A DNA stretch of 34,049 nt. It comes from Trichothermofontia sp964536415. Lineage in GTDB: Bacteria; Cyanobacteriota; Cyanobacteriia; B231. Positions 7,802-16,249 of the stretch are shown here, in pieces (position 1 is the stretch's first letter; each line of letters starts with the position of its first letter). The notes below the pieces were generated by a model. The model saw nothing but the letters and a program-made list of their open reading frames with translations, did not search any database and had not been told where the DNA came from. The position numbers and the translations under genes were made by a program. The stretch covers positions 1-34,049 of the forward strand of contig CAZHXN010000045.1 of assembly GCA_964536415.1 (NCBI GenBank). Direction: 5' to 3'.

Positions 7802-7984
7802 GGTGGCTCTGGCAAACAGTCAGGAAAGCCAGGGGACTACACACCCAGAGCTACACCCAGAGAATGTCGGCCAAGAGAGACCTGAAAAGGATTGAGCAAC
7901 CCTGGCTCTGCTCCCTAACCCGGTCCCAGAATGCTACGCTCTAGAATCAGTAAGCTAGCCTAAGCCAGCCGACCCTAACCCGTT

Positions 7985-8036
7985 CGCGCAGCGTCTCCGC
8001 AGGAGAATTGCGTCGTGTCTCCGCAGGAGATCGCGC
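7985..8036 (+). repeat. Short dispersed repeat, copy B with a partial second unit
   Basis: CGCGCAGCGTCTCCGCAGGA is followed within a few bases by a second, truncated unit, GTGTCTCCGCAGGAGATCGC. The two units lie 50-100 bp upstream of the permease start and can form CTCC/GGAG hairpins. They are the same element as at 1328-1354 and 4449-4484. Confidence 0.7.
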
Positions 8037-8087
8037 TGTTTAGGCCAACTTTGGTGTTTAGGGCAGTGTTTAGGGAAGTCACAGGCT

Positions 8088-9443
8088 ATGGAACTTGCGC
8101 AAACCTGGCAAAGCATCGGGGCTATCGTCATTTTTACTGGTGTGATCTTCCTGCTCATGGCTGAATGGGTACATTTGACGATCGCCGCCTTCTTGGGGGC
8201 TATGTTACTCATTTTTCTAAATATTCTGACCCTCACCGAAGCGATCGACTACATCGGCCAGAGCTACTCTACCCTCTCCCTCTTCTTTGGCGTGATGGTC
8301 CTCGTCCGCGCCTTTGAACCGACGAAAATCTTTGAATATTTGGCTACGAAAATCGTCATTTGGGCTGGCGGCCAGGGACGGCGACTCCTGTTAGGAATTG
8401 TCGGATTAACCACCCTCTGTACTGCTTTTCTACCCAATGCGACCACGGTCATGCTGTTAGCGCCCCTCATCCCGCCGATCGCCCAGGAGATTGGCGTTGA
8501 TTTTGTGCCCCTATTGTTGCTGATCACCTTTGTCGCCAACAGTGGCAGCCTTCTGACGCTGGTGGGGGATCCCGTCACCTTCTTGGTGGGGGATGCCATC
8601 AACCTCAGCTTTACCGATTACCTCATCCGCTTGGGGGGAAGTGGCATTGTGGCGATCGTGACCCTGATTGCCTTGCTTCCCTGGCTCTTCCGCCGCACCT
8701 GGCACAAACAACTCGACAACCTCGACAAACTTCCCCACCCCCAGATCAACCATCCCCGCACCCTCAGCATGGGCATTGTGATTGTCACCTTTGTTCTGGT
8801 CTTCTTTGTGATTGGCGAATACTTACCTGTCCCGATCGCACCCGCCTCTGTTGCCCTGATGGGTGCCGCCCTTGCCCTGTTACTGTCTCACCATAGCAAC
8901 ATCGAATCTGTCAATCAGATCCTGAGTGATGTTGATTGGAGTACCCTCATCTTCTTTATGAGCTTCTTTGTGCTGATTGGTGGACTGGAAAAGACCGGTG
9001 TCATTGCCCAACTTTCCAAACTGCTAGCTTTTGGCCTTGATCAAAACATCATCCTGGGTTCGCTGGCCCTATTATTTCTCACTGGTTTCCTCTCCAGCGT
9101 TGTCCCCAACATTCCGCTTGTAGTTGCGATGATCCCCCTGCTCAAGCAATCGATCGTGAACTTGGGGTTAGCAGGACCAGAAATTCTCTCGCCTGCCTTT
9201 TCTGGCAATCTACCCAGTACCGTCCTTCCCCTGTTCTACGCCATGATGATCGGAGCCACGTTGGGCGGTAATGGTACCCTAGCCGGGGCCTCCGCCAATA
9301 TTGTGGCAGCCGGTATTTCCGAACAACACGATCGACGCATTACCTTTAGGCGTTTTCTCCGCTATGGCATCCCCGTCATGGTCATCCAGTTAATTACCGG
9401 AGCCATCTATTTATTCATCCTGATCCTCATTAAACAGGGCTAA
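8088..9443 (+). CDS. ArsB/NhaD-type ion permease
   Basis: The 451-residue integral membrane protein belongs to the ion transporter superfamily that includes ArsB, NhaD and the human P protein. It has about 11-12 hydrophobic segments in two inverted halves. Each half has a signature re-entrant stretch: LPNATTVMLLAPLIPPIA in the first, and VPNIPLVVAMIPLLK with GGNGTLAGASANIVAAGI in the second. GDPVTFLVGDAINLSF is also typical. The transported ion (Na+/H+ exchange, arsenite or another anion) cannot be decided from sequence. No ars genes or regulator are nearby. The start at ATG 8088 has no strong ribosome binding site and follows a dispersed repeat. Confidence 0.88.
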   Translation: MELAQTWQSIGAIVIFTGVIFLLMAEWVHLTIAAFLGAMLLIFLNILTLTEAIDYIGQSYSTLSLFFGVMVLVRAFEPTKIFEYLATKIVIWAGGQGRRLLLGIVGLTTLCTAFLPNATTVMLLAPLIPPIAQEIGVDFVPLLLLITFVANSGSLLTLVGDPVTFLVGDAINLSFTDYLIRLGGSGIVAIVTLIALLPWLFRRTWHKQLDNLDKLPHPQINHPRTLSMGIVIVTFVLVFFVIGEYLPVPIAPASVALMGAALALLLSHHSNIESVNQILSDVDWSTLIFFMSFFVLIGGLEKTGVIAQLSKLLAFGLDQNIILGSLALLFLTGFLSSVVPNIPLVVAMIPLLKQSIVNLGLAGPEILSPAFSGNLPSTVLPLFYAMMIGATLGGNGTLAGASANIVAAGISEQHDRRITFRRFLRYGIPVMVIQLITGAIYLFILILIKQG

Positions 9444-9568
9444 ACACCCCTTACCGCAACCCTGCAACCGTGAACCTTCACAACTGGTGATTATCTGGCG
9501 ATTCACGGGTGATTAATGGGTAATTAACTGGGCCGACAGGATGCCTACGCCCCCCTCAACCTTCCAAG

Positions 9569-9613
9569 CTTTCCTCTTCCTCCTTCCTTCTTTTTTCCTG
9601 ATTCCTTTTCCCT
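9569..9613 (+). other. Polypyrimidine tract before the GT39 gene
   Basis: Positions 9569-9599 are an unbroken run of 31 pyrimidines on the plus strand, and after GA the run resumes at 9602-9613. It ends about 10 bp before the glycosyltransferase start codon, so the leader has no purine-rich ribosome binding site. A regulatory role is possible but unproven. Confidence 0.4.
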
Positions 9614-9624
9614 AAACAACAACC

Positions 9625-11274
9625 ATGCATAGGCACCGGTTAAACGGCGATCGCCGGCATCCGATTCATTATGGGTCCTCTCATCCCCCTGACTGGGGTT
9701 GGTGGTTGCTCTTGGGGAGTGCAGCGCTGCTCCTCTTTACCCTCCATCTGGGAGATGTTCCCCTGCGGGATTGGGATGAAGGGACGGTCGCCCAAGTTGC
9801 GCGGGAGATCTGGCAAGCGGGTCCCGGTTCCCTAACCTGGCTGTATCCCACCCTCTGGGGGGAACCCTATCTCAATAAGCCCCCCCTCATCCATTGGTTG
9901 ATTGCGCTCAGCTACCAGGGAGCAGGGGTGAGTGAAGGGAGCGCTCGGTTACCGGGAGCCTTGCTGACGGCCCTATCCGTTCCCCTCCTCTACTGCTTGG
10001 GGCGAGAACTCTGGGGACGCCAAACCCCGGCAATTTTTGCTGCGATCGTGTACCTTACCTTCCTCCCGGTGGTGCGGCATGGGCGGCTGGCGATGCTGGA
10101 TGGAGCCATCCTCTGCTTTTTTATCCTGATGGTGTGGTTTTTGCTCTGGTCTCGACGGGATCTGCGGGCCTGCCTGGGGGTGGGCCTCAGTCTGGGGTTG
10201 ATCTTCCTCACCAAGGGGGTATTAGGGATCTTACTAGCGGCGATCGCCTTGGGCTTTCTTGCCTGGGATACGCCGCGCCTACTGACTTCCCTCTGGTTCT
10301 GGCTAGGGTTAGGTGTGGGCTGTCTACCCGCTGGCCTCTGGTTCGCGGCCCAGTGGCATCACTACGGCCAAACGTTCGTTAATACCAGCCTGTTAAACCA
10401 ATCCCTCGATCGCGTCTGGGCCACCGTTGGCAACAATAGCGGTCCCCCCTGGTATTACCTCCTAGAGATGCTGAAATACGCTTGGCCTTGGCTGCTCTTC
10501 CTCCCGGCGGGTCTTGTCCTGGTGTGGGAACAACGGGCACTGGGTTGGGCCAAGTTACTGCTGGTGTGGAGTGGGGGGTATCTGCTGGCGATTTCACTGA
10601 TGAGTACCAAGCTGCCCTGGTATGTCATGCCCCTCTACCCGGCCCTTGCCCTGATCATTGGCGTGAAATTGGCTGACCTTTGGCAACACCCCAACCCCTG
10701 GCAAAGTCAGCCCTATACACCGATCGCCTATTCCCCTGCCTGGACAGCAGGGTTAGCCCTGTTGGCCCTCGGTGGCTGGGGCATCACAGGCTACTACGGG
10801 CGGCTGGCCACACCGCCCCAGTGGGAACTGTTGCCAACAACGATCGCCGTCGCTTTTACGATGACAATAGCCCTGTGGCTCCTCAAACGTCGGGATGCCC
10901 AGTTTTCGCTCGTACTGGCCTGGGGGATGTACGTGGCGATCGGACTATTGATTGTGTCGGGCCATTGGCTCTGGGAATTGGGAGAGGATTATCCCGTGCG
11001 CCCCGTAGCCGCGATCGTTGCCCAGCAGGTTCCCCCCGGTACACCCGTGTATACCTCTAACTCCATCCGCCGCCCTTCTCTGGAGTTCTACGCAGGGCAT
11101 CCCATCATTCCCCAGGCCGATGAGGAATTACAACGTCGTTGGCAACAAACACCGCCCCCCTACTTCCTGTTAGACGCCGCCACCTCACAACGGTTGGATT
11201 TGCCGGAGCTGCAATTCCTAGGACAAGCCGAAGGCTGGAGCCTGGTCACACGAACCCCCCCCCCTGGTTCGTAA
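9625..11274 (+). CDS. GT39 (ArnT/PMT-like) membrane glycosyltransferase
   Basis: The 549-residue protein fits the polyprenyl-phosphate-sugar-dependent glycosyltransferases of the ArnT/PMT type. It starts with a short cytoplasmic tail and TM1, then the first loop RDWDEGTVAQVAREIW with the acidic motif D49/D51/E52 expected for catalysis. NKPPLIHWLIALSY, RHGRLAMLDGAILCFF and STKLPWYVMPLYPALALIIG follow in order, with about 11-12 membrane segments. A roughly 100-residue soluble C-terminal domain contains RRPSLEFYAGHPI. The acceptor (lipid A, glycan or protein) is unknown. A decayed relative of its C-terminus lies at 5636-5902. No Shine-Dalgarno sequence is visible in the pyrimidine-rich leader. 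Confidence 0.88.
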   Translation: MHRHRLNGDRRHPIHYGSSHPPDWGWWLLLGSAALLLFTLHLGDVPLRDWDEGTVAQVAREIWQAGPGSLTWLYPTLWGEPYLNKPPLIHWLIALSYQGAGVSEGSARLPGALLTALSVPLLYCLGRELWGRQTPAIFAAIVYLTFLPVVRHGRLAMLDGAILCFFILMVWFLLWSRRDLRACLGVGLSLGLIFLTKGVLGILLAAIALGFLAWDTPRLLTSLWFWLGLGVGCLPAGLWFAAQWHHYGQTFVNTSLLNQSLDRVWATVGNNSGPPWYYLLEMLKYAWPWLLFLPAGLVLVWEQRALGWAKLLLVWSGGYLLAISLMSTKLPWYVMPLYPALALIIGVKLADLWQHPNPWQSQPYTPIAYSPAWTAGLALLALGGWGITGYYGRLATPPQWELLPTTIAVAFTMTIALWLLKRRDAQFSLVLAWGMYVAIGLLIVSGHWLWELGEDYPVRPVAAIVAQQVPPGTPVYTSNSIRRPSLEFYAGHPIIPQADEELQRRWQQTPPPYFLLDAATSQRLDLPELQFLGQAEGWSLVTRTPPPGS

Positions 11275-11389
11275 GTCCCTATACCGACAGGTGGCAGTGG
11301 TCCAAAGCAGGTTGGCCCCTAGCATCCGCTATTTTCAGCATAATCGGCTGTGTAACAATACCCATGCTTGTGGAGTGTATGTCCAGATA

Positions 11390-13126
11390 ATGGCTTTGCC
11401 TCGTCTTGTCCTCAACAAAGCTCTTGCTGCTGCCTTAGCTACAGGAGCAACCGTCCTGCTAGCCACGGGCTTACTGGCCCAGGCTAATCAGCAGCGCTTC
11501 CAGGCAGCAGCGCGGGCCAACGTGCTCAATCAGGCCAGTACGATACGGGCACAGCTTGAGGGGTATATTAACTCGCAATTACTGTTGGCTGAAACTCTGG
11601 CGGCCTATACCGCCACCAATCCCCAGGTTACCCAGGCCGAATTCGCAGCGATCGCCCGCCTCCTGCGCCAAAAAAATCCTGGCATCCGCAGCATGAACCT
11701 GGCCAAGGATACCATCATCAGCCATATCTATCCCCNNNNNNNNNNGGAAGGAAATGAAGCGGCCTTGGGGCTGAATCTCGCCGCTACGCCCCAACAGAAA
11801 GAAGCCGTCGAGCGCGCCATCCGGGAAAAACGCGCCGTCGTCGCAGGGCCGGTCAACCTGGTCCAGGGCGGCGTTGCCTTTATCAACCGCACTCCCATTT
11901 TTATCCCCACGCCAACGGGCGAGATCTATTGGGGACAGGCGAGCGTGTTGGTCAATGCGGAAGCTGTCTATGCCGTGGGTGGGCTGGATAATCCTGATTT
12001 ACTCCTAGCCGTGGCCCTCCGGGGTAAGGATGGTTTGGGGGCGGCGGGCGAGGTGTTTTGGGGAGATGCTAGCATTTTCGAACAGCATCCAGTCCTGCTC
12101 GCGGTGACCTTGCCCAACGGTTCCTGGCAAATGGCGGCGATTCCCAGGCACGGGTGGACGAAGACGGCCTCAACCACTGTCTGGATCGGGTTGGGGGGGA
12201 GTGCGATCGCCCTCCTGGCTGGGGGGGGAATGTTCCTGCTGGCGAGTGAACCGGAACGCCTGCGGCTAGCGATCGCCCAGGCGACGGCCCATTTAGAAGC
12301 CACCCTGGCCAAACTTCAGCAGGAAATGGCCGATCGTGAGCAGGCTGAGGCTGCTCTGCGTGACAGTCAGGTTCGCCTCGCCCGTACCCAGGCTGAACTG
12401 GACGTTACCCGCCGCCTCCAACAATTGTTGCTCCCCCAACCCGCAGAATTAGCTGCAATCAAAGCCCTGGATATTGCCGGTTTTATGGAACCAGCGGCAG
12501 CGGTGGGGGGCGACTACTACGACGTGCTGCAACAGGACGATCGCGTCAAAATTGGCATTGGCGATATTACGGGACATGGCCTCGAAAGCGGGATGCTCAT
12601 GGTCATGGTCCAGATGGCGGTGCGTACCCTCCTCGCCAGTCGCGAACCGAATCTCACCCGCTTCTTAAGCGTCATCAATCAGGCGATTTACGACAACGTC
12701 CAGCGAATGCAGGTCTACAAAAACCTCACCCTCACCCTGCTGGACTACCACAACGGCCAAATTCGGCTCACAGGGCAGCATGAGGAGGTGATCCTGGTTC
12801 GCGCTGATGGTCGGTTAGAACGCATTGATACTATTGATCTCGGTTTTCCCCTCGGTCTGGAGGCTGATATCTCGCCTTTCCTGGCCGAGGCCCAGGTCCA
12901 ACTTGATCGGGATGATGTGTTAATTCTTTACACTGATGGTATCCCGGAGGCGGAAAACGATCAGCGTCAGTTCTATGGCCTCGATCGGCTCTGTCAGGTG
13001 GCAGTAGCCCAACGATCGCGATCAGCAGCCGAAATCTGTGCAGCGATCGTAGCTGATGTCCATCAACACATTGGGGGAAAACGGGTATATGACGACTTAA
13101 CCCTCCTAGTACTGAAACAACGTTAG
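11390..13126 (+). CDS. CHASE-domain PP2C/SpoIIE-type phosphatase
   Basis: A membrane-bound signalling phosphatase of about 578 residues. TM1 (about 8-27) precedes an extracytoplasmic CHASE sensor (about 30-230), with NPGIRSMNLAKDTIISHIYP and EGNEAALGLNL. TM2 follows near 265-285, then a coiled coil (ATLAKLQQEMADREQAEAAL) and a SpoIIE/RsbU phosphatase domain. That domain has GGDYYD (about 373), GDITGHG, TDGIPEAE (about 514) and YDDLTLLVL, which carry the metal-binding aspartates. It probably dephosphorylates an anti-sigma antagonist in response to a small external ligand. The start at ATG 11390 puts TM1 at the N-terminus. An open frame extends upstream to 11291. The gene contains the 10-N gap, which keeps the frame. 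Confidence 0.9.
   Translation: MALPRLVLNKALAAALATGATVLLATGLLAQANQQRFQAAARANVLNQASTIRAQLEGYINSQLLLAETLAAYTATNPQVTQAEFAAIARLLRQKNPGIRSMNLAKDTIISHIYPXXXXEGNEAALGLNLAATPQQKEAVERAIREKRAVVAGPVNLVQGGVAFINRTPIFIPTPTGEIYWGQASVLVNAEAVYAVGGLDNPDLLLAVALRGKDGLGAAGEVFWGDASIFEQHPVLLAVTLPNGSWQMAAIPRHGWTKTASTTVWIGLGGSAIALLAGGGMFLLASEPERLRLAIAQATAHLEATLAKLQQEMADREQAEAALRDSQVRLARTQAELDVTRRLQQLLLPQPAELAAIKALDIAGFMEPAAAVGGDYYDVLQQDDRVKIGIGDITGHGLESGMLMVMVQMAVRTLLASREPNLTRFLSVINQAIYDNVQRMQVYKNLTLTLLDYHNGQIRLTGQHEEVILVRADGRLERIDTIDLGFPLGLEADISPFLAEAQVQLDRDDVLILYTDGIPEAENDQRQFYGLDRLCQVAVAQRSRSAAEICAAIVADVHQHIGGKRVYDDLTLLVLKQR
11736..11745. other. Assembly gap (10 N) inside the CHASE domain
   Basis: Ten unknown bases lie between a codon beginning with C (11735) and one ending in G (11746). 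The flanking residues read HIYP-gap-EGNEAALG. CHASE domains usually have YPLEGNEA here, so a single T, giving CTG (Leu), would restore the motif. One and ten bases are equal modulo three, so the frame stays the same. Confidence 0.9.
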
Positions 13127-13280
13127 GAACTGGCTATAGCAAGGAGCGGGTCCTTCACAGCCGCCCAGAAATGTTTACATTGCGTTGCAACTCTTAACGT
13201 ACTAGCTCTCAATTGCGGGATACGCCTTGGTAGACTGGGAAACATGCGCAGCGTTCTTTACCTTTGGGCAAAGGAAACAG

Positions 13281-14468
13281 ATGGTAGATTCTCTCAAGAA
13301 ACCCGGTTTAACAGAAACCGCTTCAGCTCAAGAAGCCTTCCAAGAACTCCGGCCTGGGATTAAGGTCCCCGCTAAGGAGACGATCCTGACGCCCCGCTTC
13401 TACACCACCGACTTTGAAGCGATGGCCGAAATGGATATTTCCGTTAACGAACCGGAACTGCGGGCCATTCTCGAAGAATTCCGCGCAGACTATAATCGGC
13501 ACCACTTCGTCCGAGACGAGGAGTTTAACCAATCCTGGGATCATCTAGATAGTGACACCCGGCGGTTGTTTGTCGAATTTCTGGAGCGATCCTGCACAGC
13601 TGAGTTTTCCGGCTTCCTGCTCTACAAGGAACTCAGCCGCAAGCTCAAGGATAAAAGCCCCGTCCTGGCCGAATGCTTTAACCTCATGTCCCGTGATGAG
13701 GCCCGCCACGCTGGCTTCCTCAACAAGGCCCTGTCGGACTTTAACCTGTCCCTGGACCTGGGCTTCCTGACCCAGAATCACAAATACACTTTCTTTGAAC
13801 CCGAATTTATTTTCTACGCCACCTATCTGTCGGAGAAAATCGGCTACTGGCGCTATATCACCATCTATCGCCACCTAGAGGCCCATCCTGAAGATCGGAT
13901 CTATCCCATCTTCCGTTTCTTCGAGAACTGGTGCCAAGACGAAAACCGCCACGGCGACTTTTTCGACGCGATCATGCGGGCACAGCCACAAATGTTGAAT
14001 CAGCAACGCACCCTGTGGCAGAAGCTCAAGGCCATTCCCGCCAGCCTCTCCCCCAAGGCATGGAGCCGCTATTTCATGGTGATTGTAGTGCCGCCCAAGC
14101 TCTGGTGCCGGTTCTTCCTGTTGTCGGTGTTTGCCACCATGTACCTGAATGATGTGCAACGAGCCGACTTCTACCGGGCGATCGGTCTGGATGCCCGCGA
14201 GTACGACAAGTACGTGATTGAGAAGACCAATGAAACCGCAGCCCGCGTCTTCCCGGTGATTCTGGATGTGAACAATCCTGAGTTCTATGAACGTCTGGAA
14301 GCCTGCTGCGCGAACAACGAGAAGCTGCGGGCAATCGATAACTCCGATGCCCCGGCTCCGGTCAAGGCTCTGAAGAAACTGCCCCTGTACCTGTCCAACC
14401 TGAACCAATTCTTCCGGCTATTCTTGATGAAACCGATCGCAGCCCCTGCGATCGGCAGCGTCCAATAG
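13281..14468 (+). CDS. acsF: Mg-protoporphyrin IX monomethyl ester aerobic cyclase
   Basis: AcsF is the diiron oxygenase that closes the fifth ring of chlorophyll, converting Mg-protoporphyrin monomethyl ester to protochlorophyllide at the thylakoid membrane. From ATG 13281 the product has 395 residues. Diiron ligand motifs are present: CTAEFSGF (E108), DEARHAGF (E140, H143) and DENRHGDFFDA (E221, H224), plus the family block TILTPRFYTTDFEAMAEMD. AAGGAAA lies just upstream of this ATG. A longer frame from 13227 would add 18 unrelated residues. A strong hairpin at 14498-14520 follows the gene. No chlR or second cyclase gene is in the window. Confidence 0.96.
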   Translation: MVDSLKKPGLTETASAQEAFQELRPGIKVPAKETILTPRFYTTDFEAMAEMDISVNEPELRAILEEFRADYNRHHFVRDEEFNQSWDHLDSDTRRLFVEFLERSCTAEFSGFLLYKELSRKLKDKSPVLAECFNLMSRDEARHAGFLNKALSDFNLSLDLGFLTQNHKYTFFEPEFIFYATYLSEKIGYWRYITIYRHLEAHPEDRIYPIFRFFENWCQDENRHGDFFDAIMRAQPQMLNQQRTLWQKLKAIPASLSPKAWSRYFMVIVVPPKLWCRFFLLSVFATMYLNDVQRADFYRAIGLDAREYDKYVIEKTNETAARVFPVILDVNNPEFYERLEACCANNEKLRAIDNSDAPAPVKALKKLPLYLSNLNQFFRLFLMKPIAAPAIGSVQ

Positions 14469-14497
14469 CCCAGCCTTCTAAAGGCTAAAATTGCCGT

Positions 14498-14530
14498 GGG
14501 GTAGGCATCCTGCCTGCCCCTTAGTATTTT
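14498..14530 (+). terminator. Hairpin terminator downstream of acsF
   Basis: GGGGTAGGCA (14498-14507) pairs with TGCCTGCCCC (14511-14520) over 10 bp, with one G-T pair and a 3-base loop, then TTAGTATTTT. It starts 30 bp after the acsF stop. The T-tract is interrupted, so termination may be partial. Similar GTGGGGTAGGCATCCTGCCTGCC hairpins recur in cyanobacterial genomes as a dispersed element (family knowledge). Confidence 0.6.
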
Positions 14531-14714
14531 CTGGCCTGTCTAATCCTGGCCTGTTTAATCAGTTTGTCGTGACAACTTTAGTCGGTCTCGTCGGATTACC
14601 TCAGTAGAAACGACTGAAGTCGCTCCTATATGAACCAGTGGAGTTGTCAAAGTCCAGCGCGATCGTGGGTCTCTGCTGACAACTGGAACGCTTTCAACTT
14701 GAAAATTCAACTTG

Positions 14715-14752
14715 AAAAGGCAGCACCAAAGGGGCGTTCACCCGGCGCTGCC
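14715..14752 (-). terminator. Rho-independent terminator of the minus-strand CURT1 unit
   Basis: On the minus strand GGCAGCGCC (14752-14744) pairs with GGTGCTGCC (14727-14719) over 9 bp including one G-U pair, followed at once by TTTT and a T-rich tail (TTTTCAAGTTGAATTTT). It lies downstream of the CURT1/CAAD gene and the small frame at 14789-14899, so both may share one transcript. Confidence 0.65.
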
Positions 14753-14788
14753 TGATGCCATTAGTCTCGTTTGAGCTAGTTTGAGAGG

Positions 14789-14899
14789 CTAGTTTTTGGT
14801 CAGATGTGCGTCCCTGAGATGCAGAAAGGGTTGGATTCGCGCCAACAGACTTGCCACACGAATAATACCTCCTACTAAACTGGACAGGAGGTTTGCCAT
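14789..14899 (-). CDS. Possible small protein (36 aa)
   Basis: A frame of 36 codons begins MANLLSSLVGGIIRVASLLA and ends HLTKN. It starts 38 bp after the CURT1/CAAD gene stop, on the same strand and before the shared terminator. The N-terminal 25 residues are amphipathic or hydrophobic, so a small membrane-associated peptide is conceivable. The ribosome binding site is weak. A strong AGGAGG lies inside the frame and pairs with an upstream ACCTCCT. I recognise no family, and it may be non-coding. Confidence 0.3.
   Translation of the reverse strand: MANLLSSLVGGIIRVASLLARIQPFLHLRDAHLTKN
14867..14892. promoter_or_regulatory. Inverted repeat ACCTCCT / AGGAGGT
   Basis: Perfect 7-bp arms (14867-14873 and 14886-14892) enclose a 12-base loop. 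On either strand a strong Shine-Dalgarno sequence would be paired with its anti-Shine-Dalgarno. On the minus strand AGGAGGT is followed 7 bases later by GTG (14859), but that frame has only 19 codons. Confidence 0.35.
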
Positions 14900-14937
14900 C
14901 ACCCATCTTGGGCCACGACTAGGTCATCGGGAGAGGC

Positions 14938-15369
14938 TTACTTGCCAGCCCCAAGGACTTGGTTCTTGAGCGTATTGATCTCGCGCAGTAACTCCTCCCG
15001 GTTGCTGGCCCGGAGCAGGTAGCGCCAGGTAAACCAGGCCGCATAGCCGATCCCGATTAGCTCAAAGGTGGGGGCCAGTAAAGGCACATCATTCAGCGCA
15101 TCCAGTACCGCCAGCGTGACCTTCACCGTAATAATCACCGTCAGAATCAGGGCGATCGTGACGATCGGTTGCCGATACTCCCCAAAGAATTCACCCACAT
15201 AATTAGGCAGCTCCGACAGGATCGCCTTAATCTGATCCCGAATTTGCTGCCACTGGTCTTTGCTCCCAGCAGCGGATAGTTTAGCCAATGTTCCTGGCTC
15301 CTCAACACTCACGTCTACTTGTTTTTTTTCGGTGTCAGTACCGACACCTTCGGTCATCTCAGGATTCAT
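14938..15369 (-). CDS. CURT1/CAAD-domain thylakoid membrane protein
   Basis: The 143-residue protein has a soluble N-terminus of about 60 residues and two closely spaced membrane helices (PIVTIALILTVIITVKVTLAV, about 68-88, and PTFELIGIGYAAWFTWRYLL, about 100-120). It ends in an amphipathic helix, NREELLREINTLKNQVL. This is the cyanobacterial CAAD domain, which also occurs appended to some aminoacyl-tRNA synthetases and is homologous to plant CURT1 proteins that bend thylakoid margins. As a stand-alone protein it probably shapes or organises thylakoid membranes. ATG 15369 has GGAAG upstream. A second Met at codon 5 is an alternative start. The terminator at 14715-14752 ends this unit. Confidence 0.9.
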   Translation of the reverse strand: MNPEMTEGVGTDTEKKQVDVSVEEPGTLAKLSAAGSKDQWQQIRDQIKAILSELPNYVGEFFGEYRQPIVTIALILTVIITVKVTLAVLDALNDVPLLAPTFELIGIGYAAWFTWRYLLRASNREELLREINTLKNQVLGAGK

Positions 15370-15533
15370 AGCTCACTTCCGAATGACGACTCAGAGAGGG
15401 ACGACTGGTGGTGACACCAGTCCAACTACGTCATGAAACACCAGCATAACGCTTCTGATGCTTCAAGATATACCCTCACTGAAACTACGGCAGAACTTCT
15501 GAAATGGCAAGATCCTGATGAACAACCCCTAAC

Positions 15534-16121
15534 CTAGCGGGGCAGTAAAACCGTATGTAGGTCTAGTTTTCGGTAGGGTAAGCTGTCAGACGTGATGGGT
15601 CGCAGACCCAGGTTGACGCGCGGTTGCCGCAGGAGGCTGAGCATAACGAAGGCGGTCACACAACCTTCTAGCAGATCTCCGCCAATCCGGGCCAAGGCAA
15701 CTGGCCAAGGCTGTGCGGCAAAACTCATCATCAGGGGGCCAGAGACAAGTTTGACCAGGAGCCAACTCATCATCCCAGCAATGAGGGTCGCGCCAATCCA
15801 GATGCCAGCCCTAGGGACCCAGCGCCGCAGGACTAACCACTGGGCTAAACCCGTTAAAACGGCTGCTATACCCGTCACCCCTCCCCCCAACATGGTCGCC
15901 ACCAGCCACCGGCGGGCACGAGGCAGATAGGGCTTGAGGACCCACCATTGGCAGATCCCGATCGCGGCACCGAGCACCAGCATCCGCACTGGCAGAAGAT
16001 GGGGGCCATTCCCAGCTACCCAGGTCAGTAACTCAGCCGCAGCACGGCCCACGAGCCGTCCCAGTACGGTTGCCATCATCCATTGAAACCAAAAGAGGAA
16101 ACCAGGTAGTTTTCTGGACAT
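15534..16121 (-). CDS. Hypothetical membrane protein with duplicated QWxVLxxxxPxAxxW motif
   Basis: I do not recognise a named family with known function. The 195-residue protein has about five to six hydrophobic segments. An internal duplication is visible: GICQWWVLKPYLPRARRWLV (about 56-75) and GLAQWLVLRRWVPRAGIWIG (about 91-110), both followed by a glycine-rich membrane helix. Proteins with this QW-VL-PxAxxW repeat are common in cyanobacteria and other bacteria but uncharacterised. The last about 25 residues are polar. It stands alone on the minus strand, without an obvious operon. Confidence 0.75.
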   Translation of the reverse strand: MSRKLPGFLFWFQWMMATVLGRLVGRAAAELLTWVAGNGPHLLPVRMLVLGAAIGICQWWVLKPYLPRARRWLVATMLGGGVTGIAAVLTGLAQWLVLRRWVPRAGIWIGATLIAGMMSWLLVKLVSGPLMMSFAAQPWPVALARIGGDLLEGCVTAFVMLSLLRQPRVNLGLRPITSDSLPYRKLDLHTVLLPR

Positions 16122-16249
16122 GGGTAGAAGACTTCCAGAAGGGCAGGGCGGAATTACCTCCTAGTCTAATCCACTTTTCCCCACCCTCTAAAATGTTTCC
16201 TGCAATTAAGGGGGAAGTCTCTTGCCGACGCCTGCGTTTAACGTAGGAT

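Larger units (their letters stand above)
14469..14788. other. Convergent intergenic region between acsF and the CURT1 group
   Basis: This 320-bp region between converging genes holds the acsF hairpin (14498-14520), a GACAACTTTAGTCG/CGACTGAAGTCG palindromic repeat remnant around 14568-14622, a perfect 13-bp tandem repeat (TTCAACTTGAAAA at 14693-14705 and 14706-14718), and a minus-strand terminator at 14715-14752. No protein-coding frame is convincing. Confidence 0.6.

Noticed and set aside
14715..14760. Possible glutamine (glnA-type) riboswitch, from CGTTCACCCGG
   Set aside because: Other conserved parts of that motif are missing, no gene follows on that strand, and the stretch folds as a minus-strand terminator.
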